The notes under the pieces: generated by a model | What the model saw: only the letters and a program-made list of their open reading frames with translations | Databases searched by the model: none | What the model was told of the DNA's origin: nothing | Program-made: the position numbers and the translations under genes | Origin: Geodermatophilaceae bacterium | GTDB taxonomy: Bacteria; Actinomycetota; Actinomycetes; Mycobacteriales; Geodermatophilaceae | Assembly (NCBI GenBank): GCA_013811805.1 | Contig: JACCUM010000353.1 | Coordinates: 1 to 8,225 of the forward strand | Direction of reading: 5' to 3' | Length of the DNA stretch: 8,225 nucleotides | In this document: positions 5,274-8,225 of the stretch, piece after piece | How the letters are laid out: each line of letters starts with the position of its first letter | Position numbering within the stretch: the stretch's first letter is position 1

Positions 5274-6608
5274 GTGACCTCCCGGAAAACAGCCCGTGAC
5301 GACCAGCGGCAGGCACACATCGTCTCGGTGCTGGAGGAGGCGTTCGCCGAGCTGATGACGGCCGACCCGGTGGCGTTCCGGGCGAAATTTCGCAAGATGG
5401 CCGCTGACCCCGGCTCGTTCTATCGCGGCAGCGCGTGCCTGTTCTATGCCGACGTCGCCGCACAGAAGGACCCGTGGGCCGACGAACGCACCAGCCGGAT
5501 CTGGATCCAGGGGGACCTGCACGCCGAGAACTTCGGCACCTACATGGACGGGGACGGGGTCCTGGTCTTCGACGTCAACGACTTCGACGAGGCCTATCTC
5601 GGGCATTTCACTTGGGATGTCCGCCGGATGGCGGCCAGCATCGCGCTGATCGGCTGGCAGAAGGCGCTGCCCGACGACATGATCACCGAGTTGATCGAGA
5701 TCTACGCCCGGTCCTACGTCGAGCAGGTACACGAATTCGTCGAGACCGAGCGGGACGACGTCTTCTCGCTGGGCTTGGACTCCACCGACGGACCGGTCCA
5801 CGACGTGCTGCTCACCGCGAAGCTGGCCAGTCGGATCGAACTGCTCGAGGAACTCACGGTGATCGAGGACTACGACCGACGCTTCCGCGCGGGTCCGGGC
5901 GTGCGACAGCTCGACAAGAACGAGCTGTTCTCCGTGATGGCCGCCTTCGAGGACTACAAGGAGTCGATCCCCGAACGCAAGCGTTCCCGGCGGCTCAACT
6001 ACTCGATCAAGGATGTGGTCGGCCGCTCCGGGTTTGGCATCGGGAGCGCCGGGCTGCCGGCGTACAACTTTCTGATCGAGGGTTGGACCCAAGCGCTGGA
6101 GAACGACATCGTCCTGTCGATGAAGCAGGGCAACGTGGCTGCACCGTCCCGGGTGGTCGACGACGAGCGGATGACCGACTACTTCGACCATCACGGGCAC
6201 CGCACTGCGGTCTCCCAGCGTTCACTGCAGGCTCGGTCGGATCCGCTCCTCGGCCATACCGCCGTGGACGGTGTTGGATACGTGGTCAGCGAGCTCTCGC
6301 CGTACGACGCCGATCTGGACTGGACCGAACTCGTCGAGCCGGACCAGATCCGATCAGTCCTCGGCTATCTCGGACAGGCGACCGCGAAGGCGCACTGCGT
6401 CTCCGACGAGGACAGCGACGACACCCTGGTCGAGTTCCAGACCGAGGAGGCCATCGCCGGGGTCATCGGTGAGGACAAGGCGATCGCCAGCTTCGTCGAG
6501 GACATCTGCGGCTTCGGCCTGGAATACGCCACCCGGGTCCGCGCTGACTACGGGCTGTTCGTCGACGCCTTCCGAGCCGGCGGCTTCTCCGACGTCACCC
6601 CCATCTGA
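5274..6608 (+). CDS. DUF2252 protein with kinase-like fold
   Basis: The 444-residue protein belongs to DUF2252, an uncharacterised family distantly like aminoglycoside/choline kinases. Visible landmarks are FRKMAADPGSFYRGSA and then the catalytic-loop-like GDLHAENFG (80-88), comparable to the HGDxHxxN motif of that kinase group. FDVNDFDEA (99-107) is comparable to the metal-binding DxD region and is followed by FTWDVRRMAASIALIGWQ. Further on come GFGIGSAGLPAYNFLIEG, a conserved lysine K284 in SMKQGNVAAPS, and HHGHRTAVSQR (306-316) with SDPLLG. Phosphotransfer is inferred from the motifs, and the substrate is unknown. Third-position GC is high throughout. The GTG at 5274 has no spaced ribosome site and a -10 box at leaderless distance. 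It faces the phosphatase across 24 bp, and its last 20 codons overlap the end of the EamA gene on the other strand. Confidence 0.92.
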   Translation: MTSRKTARDDQRQAHIVSVLEEAFAELMTADPVAFRAKFRKMAADPGSFYRGSACLFYADVAAQKDPWADERTSRIWIQGDLHAENFGTYMDGDGVLVFDVNDFDEAYLGHFTWDVRRMAASIALIGWQKALPDDMITELIEIYARSYVEQVHEFVETERDDVFSLGLDSTDGPVHDVLLTAKLASRIELLEELTVIEDYDRRFRAGPGVRQLDKNELFSVMAAFEDYKESIPERKRSRRLNYSIKDVVGRSGFGIGSAGLPAYNFLIEGWTQALENDIVLSMKQGNVAAPSRVVDDERMTDYFDHHGHRTAVSQRSLQARSDPLLGHTAVDGVGYVVSELSPYDADLDWTELVEPDQIRSVLGYLGQATAKAHCVSDEDSDDTLVEFQTEEAIAGVIGEDKAIASFVEDICGFGLEYATRVRADYGLFVDAFRAGGFSDVTPI

Positions 6609-7702
6609 TCGGGCTTCGGCCGGCCGTCGTTCGCGCGAAGTGGCGGCGCAGCGGACTCTGCGGCGGAGCAGTCCTGGCAGGCGCCCGCCTCGGAAGCGAC
6701 CAGGCTGGGCCGCTCGTCCAGGACCGGATCGGTGCCGGAACCAGGGGCACGATGCCGGGAGAACAGCCCCTGAGAGACCGCGACGCCGGCCAGGATGATC
6801 AGTCCGCCCACCGGCTGATACCACTCCAACCGCTCACTGAGTACGACGATGCCGACCACTGTGGCGACCAGCGGGATGAGGTAGGTGACCATCGAGGCGG
6901 TGCTCGCCCCGGCCAGCCGGATGGTACGGAACATGATCACGAACGCGATCCCGGTGCCCAGCGCGCCCAAGGCCATAACGCTGGCAATGACGTTGCCGGA
7001 CAGCGTCCACAGCGCCGGCGGCGCACCGGCGAACAACGGCGCGATGACGCACATCTGCGCGGTGGCCAGGATGAGCTGCGTCGAGGCCACGGCCACGCCG
7101 GACTGGCTACGTCCGGTGACGAACCGCTTCTGGTACGGGATGGCGACGCCGTAGCAGCACGAGGCGCCGAAGCACATGAGCTGCCCGGTCAACTGGGCCC
7201 CGCCCACCCCCTGCCAGATCCCGAGCAGGACCAGCACCCCGCCGAATCCGATGAACAGGCCGATCAGCCGGTGGATGGTCATCCGTTCGGTACGAAAGAC
7301 CAGAACCGCCAGCGGCAACACGACCAGCGGCGTCGTGGCGTTCCACAGGCCGGCCAACGTGGAGTCGACCCGCTGCTCGCCGTACCCGAACAGGGTGAAC
7401 GGCAACGCCACTCCCACGCCGGCGATCACGAACAGATGTCCCCAGAGCCGGAGATCGCGAGGCAGCCGATCCCGGGTGACGAGGAGGATGACGACCAGCG
7501 TCGCCGCTCCGATGGCCACCCGGAAAAGGGTCAGGTGCAGCGGGTGGATCTCCTGGATGCCGACCTTGATGAACAGGTAGCTCGAGCCCCAGATCACGGC
7601 CAGCGCGAAGAAGGCCGGCAGCCACCTCGGGCCGGCCGGCGAGGTCGAACCGGGCGCGACCGGATCGGCTGAGGAGGGAGCCGTGACGGCGGCGGTGCTC
7701 AC
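6548..7702 (-). CDS. EamA-family (DMT superfamily) transporter
   Basis: This is an inner-membrane carrier of the drug/metabolite transporter superfamily, two EamA repeats of five helices each. The 384-residue protein has a short polar N terminus (1-27). The first repeat begins with ALAVIWGSSYLFIKVG and HPLHLTLFRVAIGA, and continues through ATTPLVVLPLAVLVF and LIGLFIGFGGVLVLLG. The second repeat runs from about LMCFGASCCYGVAIPYQ to the helix pair STASMVTYLIPLVATVVGI and GGLIILAGVAVSQGLF. The substrate is not predictable; relatives export amino acids or other metabolites. A polar tail of about 69 residues (316-384) with a CQDC pair (C342, C345) follows the last helix and is longer than usual for the family; its end lies in the overlap with DUF2252. 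The GTG at 7702 has only a poorly spaced GAGG. The amidase gene upstream runs the same way, 103 bp away. Confidence 0.92.
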   Translation of the reverse strand: MSTAAVTAPSSADPVAPGSTSPAGPRWLPAFFALAVIWGSSYLFIKVGIQEIHPLHLTLFRVAIGAATLVVILLVTRDRLPRDLRLWGHLFVIAGVGVALPFTLFGYGEQRVDSTLAGLWNATTPLVVLPLAVLVFRTERMTIHRLIGLFIGFGGVLVLLGIWQGVGGAQLTGQLMCFGASCCYGVAIPYQKRFVTGRSQSGVAVASTQLILATAQMCVIAPLFAGAPPALWTLSGNVIASVMALGALGTGIAFVIMFRTIRLAGASTASMVTYLIPLVATVVGIVVLSERLEWYQPVGGLIILAGVAVSQGLFSRHRAPGSGTDPVLDERPSLVASEAGACQDCSAAESAAPPLRANDGRPKPDQMGVTSEKPPARKASTNSP

Positions 7703-7709
7703 ACCTCAA

Positions 7710-7725
7710 GAGTCTCAGCTGACTC
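7710..7725. repeat. Inverted repeat GAGTC-N6-GACTC just upstream of the EamA start
   Basis: A perfect 5-bp inverted repeat with a six-base centre lies eight bases before the GTG at 7702, and TCAGCTGA inside it is itself palindromic. The place suits an operator for the transporter gene, but the repeat is short. The rest of the 103-bp gap shows no clear promoter. Confidence 0.25.
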
Positions 7726-7805
7726 CGACAGATGCCCGCGGATATCGGCCATGAATGCCCGATTGCCTGCCTGCGACGGATCTCTGCGCGATGAAAGCTT
7801 CGCGC

Positions 7806-8225
7806 TCATCCGAGGTCAGGCCGACGCCGGCCGTGCCCGGTCGCCCGCTCGAAGGCATGTCCGAGCTGCAATACCAGCAGATCCGCGTGGTGCGGACCGA
7901 CGATCTGTAGTCCCACCGGCAGGCCGCCCGCCGTGAAACCGGCGGGCACGGACAAGGCCGGAGAGCCGGTGGCCGAGATCAGGTACGCGGAGCGCATCCA
8001 GGACAGGTAGTCGGGCTGCTCGACCCCGGCGATCTCGGTGGGGTACTCCTGCTCGATCGGGAACGGGGACACCTGGGTGACCGGCATCAGCAGCGCATCG
8101 AAGGTCTCGAAGAAGTCCCGTACCCGATGGAACAGCGCGGTGTGCAGCACCTCCGCACGCCCGACGTCGGGGCCGCTCAGCGCCTGTCCCTGGGCGATGT
8201 TGTCAGCCAGGCTGGCCTTGACCTG
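7806..8225 (-). CDS. C-terminal part of an amidase-signature family hydrolase (5' end outside window)
   Basis: The frame is open from the window edge to a TGA at 7806 and gives 139 residues. It matches the C-terminal part of amidase-signature enzymes. These have a Ser-cisSer-Lys triad and hydrolyse amide bonds, as in amidases or the GatA subunit. Recognisable pieces are FETFDALLMPVTQVSPFPIE, then the conserved SATGSPALSVPAGF and GGLPVGLQIVGPHHADLLVL, ending AFERATGHGRRRPDL. The catalytic triad and glycine/serine-rich signature lie in the missing N-terminal part, so activity and substrate cannot be judged. The ending LGHAFERATG is usual for stand-alone amidases. An internal GTG at 8150 is not the start, because coding continues without break to the edge. 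The EamA transporter follows on the same strand after 103 bp. Confidence 0.92.
   Translation of the reverse strand, partial: QVKASLADNIAQGQALSGPDVGRAEVLHTALFHRVRDFFETFDALLMPVTQVSPFPIEQEYPTEIAGVEQPDYLSWMRSAYLISATGSPALSVPAGFTAGGLPVGLQIVGPHHADLLVLQLGHAFERATGHGRRRPDLG

Noticed and set aside
4306..5463. Long upstream extension of the DUF1801 frame
   Set aside because: This part reads the phosphatase gene in a shifted frame and is Arg/Gly-rich; the DUF1801 similarity begins near 4305.
5250..6200. Upstream extension of the phosphatase frame
   Set aside because: It is antisense to DUF2252, and the phosphatase family similarity begins right after the GTG at 5249.
6752..7672. Plus-strand 306-codon frame opposite EamA
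   Set aside because: Its Asp/Gln/His/Arg-rich composition is what results from reading membrane-protein codons on the other strand.

Overview
The window looks like chromosomal DNA from a high-GC actinomycete. Codons strongly prefer G or C at the third position, GTG starts are common, some starts look leaderless, and the protein families are typical of Actinobacteria. Examples are the E2 linker motif RTAVLVGYG and a PtpB-type tyrosine phosphatase. I cannot name the genus. I see no rRNA, tRNA, CRISPR array, insertion sequence or prophage gene, and no gene-free stretch longer than about 300 bases.

Layout. (1) Positions 1-1759, minus strand: a small membrane protein of unknown function, then a ferric-reductase/NOX-like membrane flavocytochrome whose 3' end lies outside the window. 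(2) 1874-3514, plus strand: a complete E2 acyltransferase of a 2-oxo acid dehydrogenase complex, with no E1 or E3 gene beside it. (3) 3515-3910: an AT-richer regulatory stretch with an inverted repeat and an ECF-sigma-like promoter, then a 49-residue basic small protein and a strong intrinsic terminator. (4) 3934-5249, minus strand: a DUF1801 protein downstream of a PtpB-like tyrosine phosphatase. (5) 5274-6608, plus strand: a DUF2252 protein with kinase-like motifs, starting only 24 bp from the phosphatase on the opposite strand. (6) 6548-8225, minus strand: an EamA-family transporter whose 3' end overlaps DUF2252 by 61 bp tail to tail, preceded by the C-terminal end of an amidase-signature enzyme cut by the window edge.

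How the genes may work together. Most neighbours look like ordinary core or accessory metabolism and do not form one pathway. The most suggestive pairing is the phosphatase facing the kinase-fold DUF2252 protein across a 24-bp gap that seems to hold two overlapping -10 boxes, so the two may be co-regulated. The small protein with its own ECF-like promoter and terminator is the least explained unit. I found no convincing new defence or mobile system.
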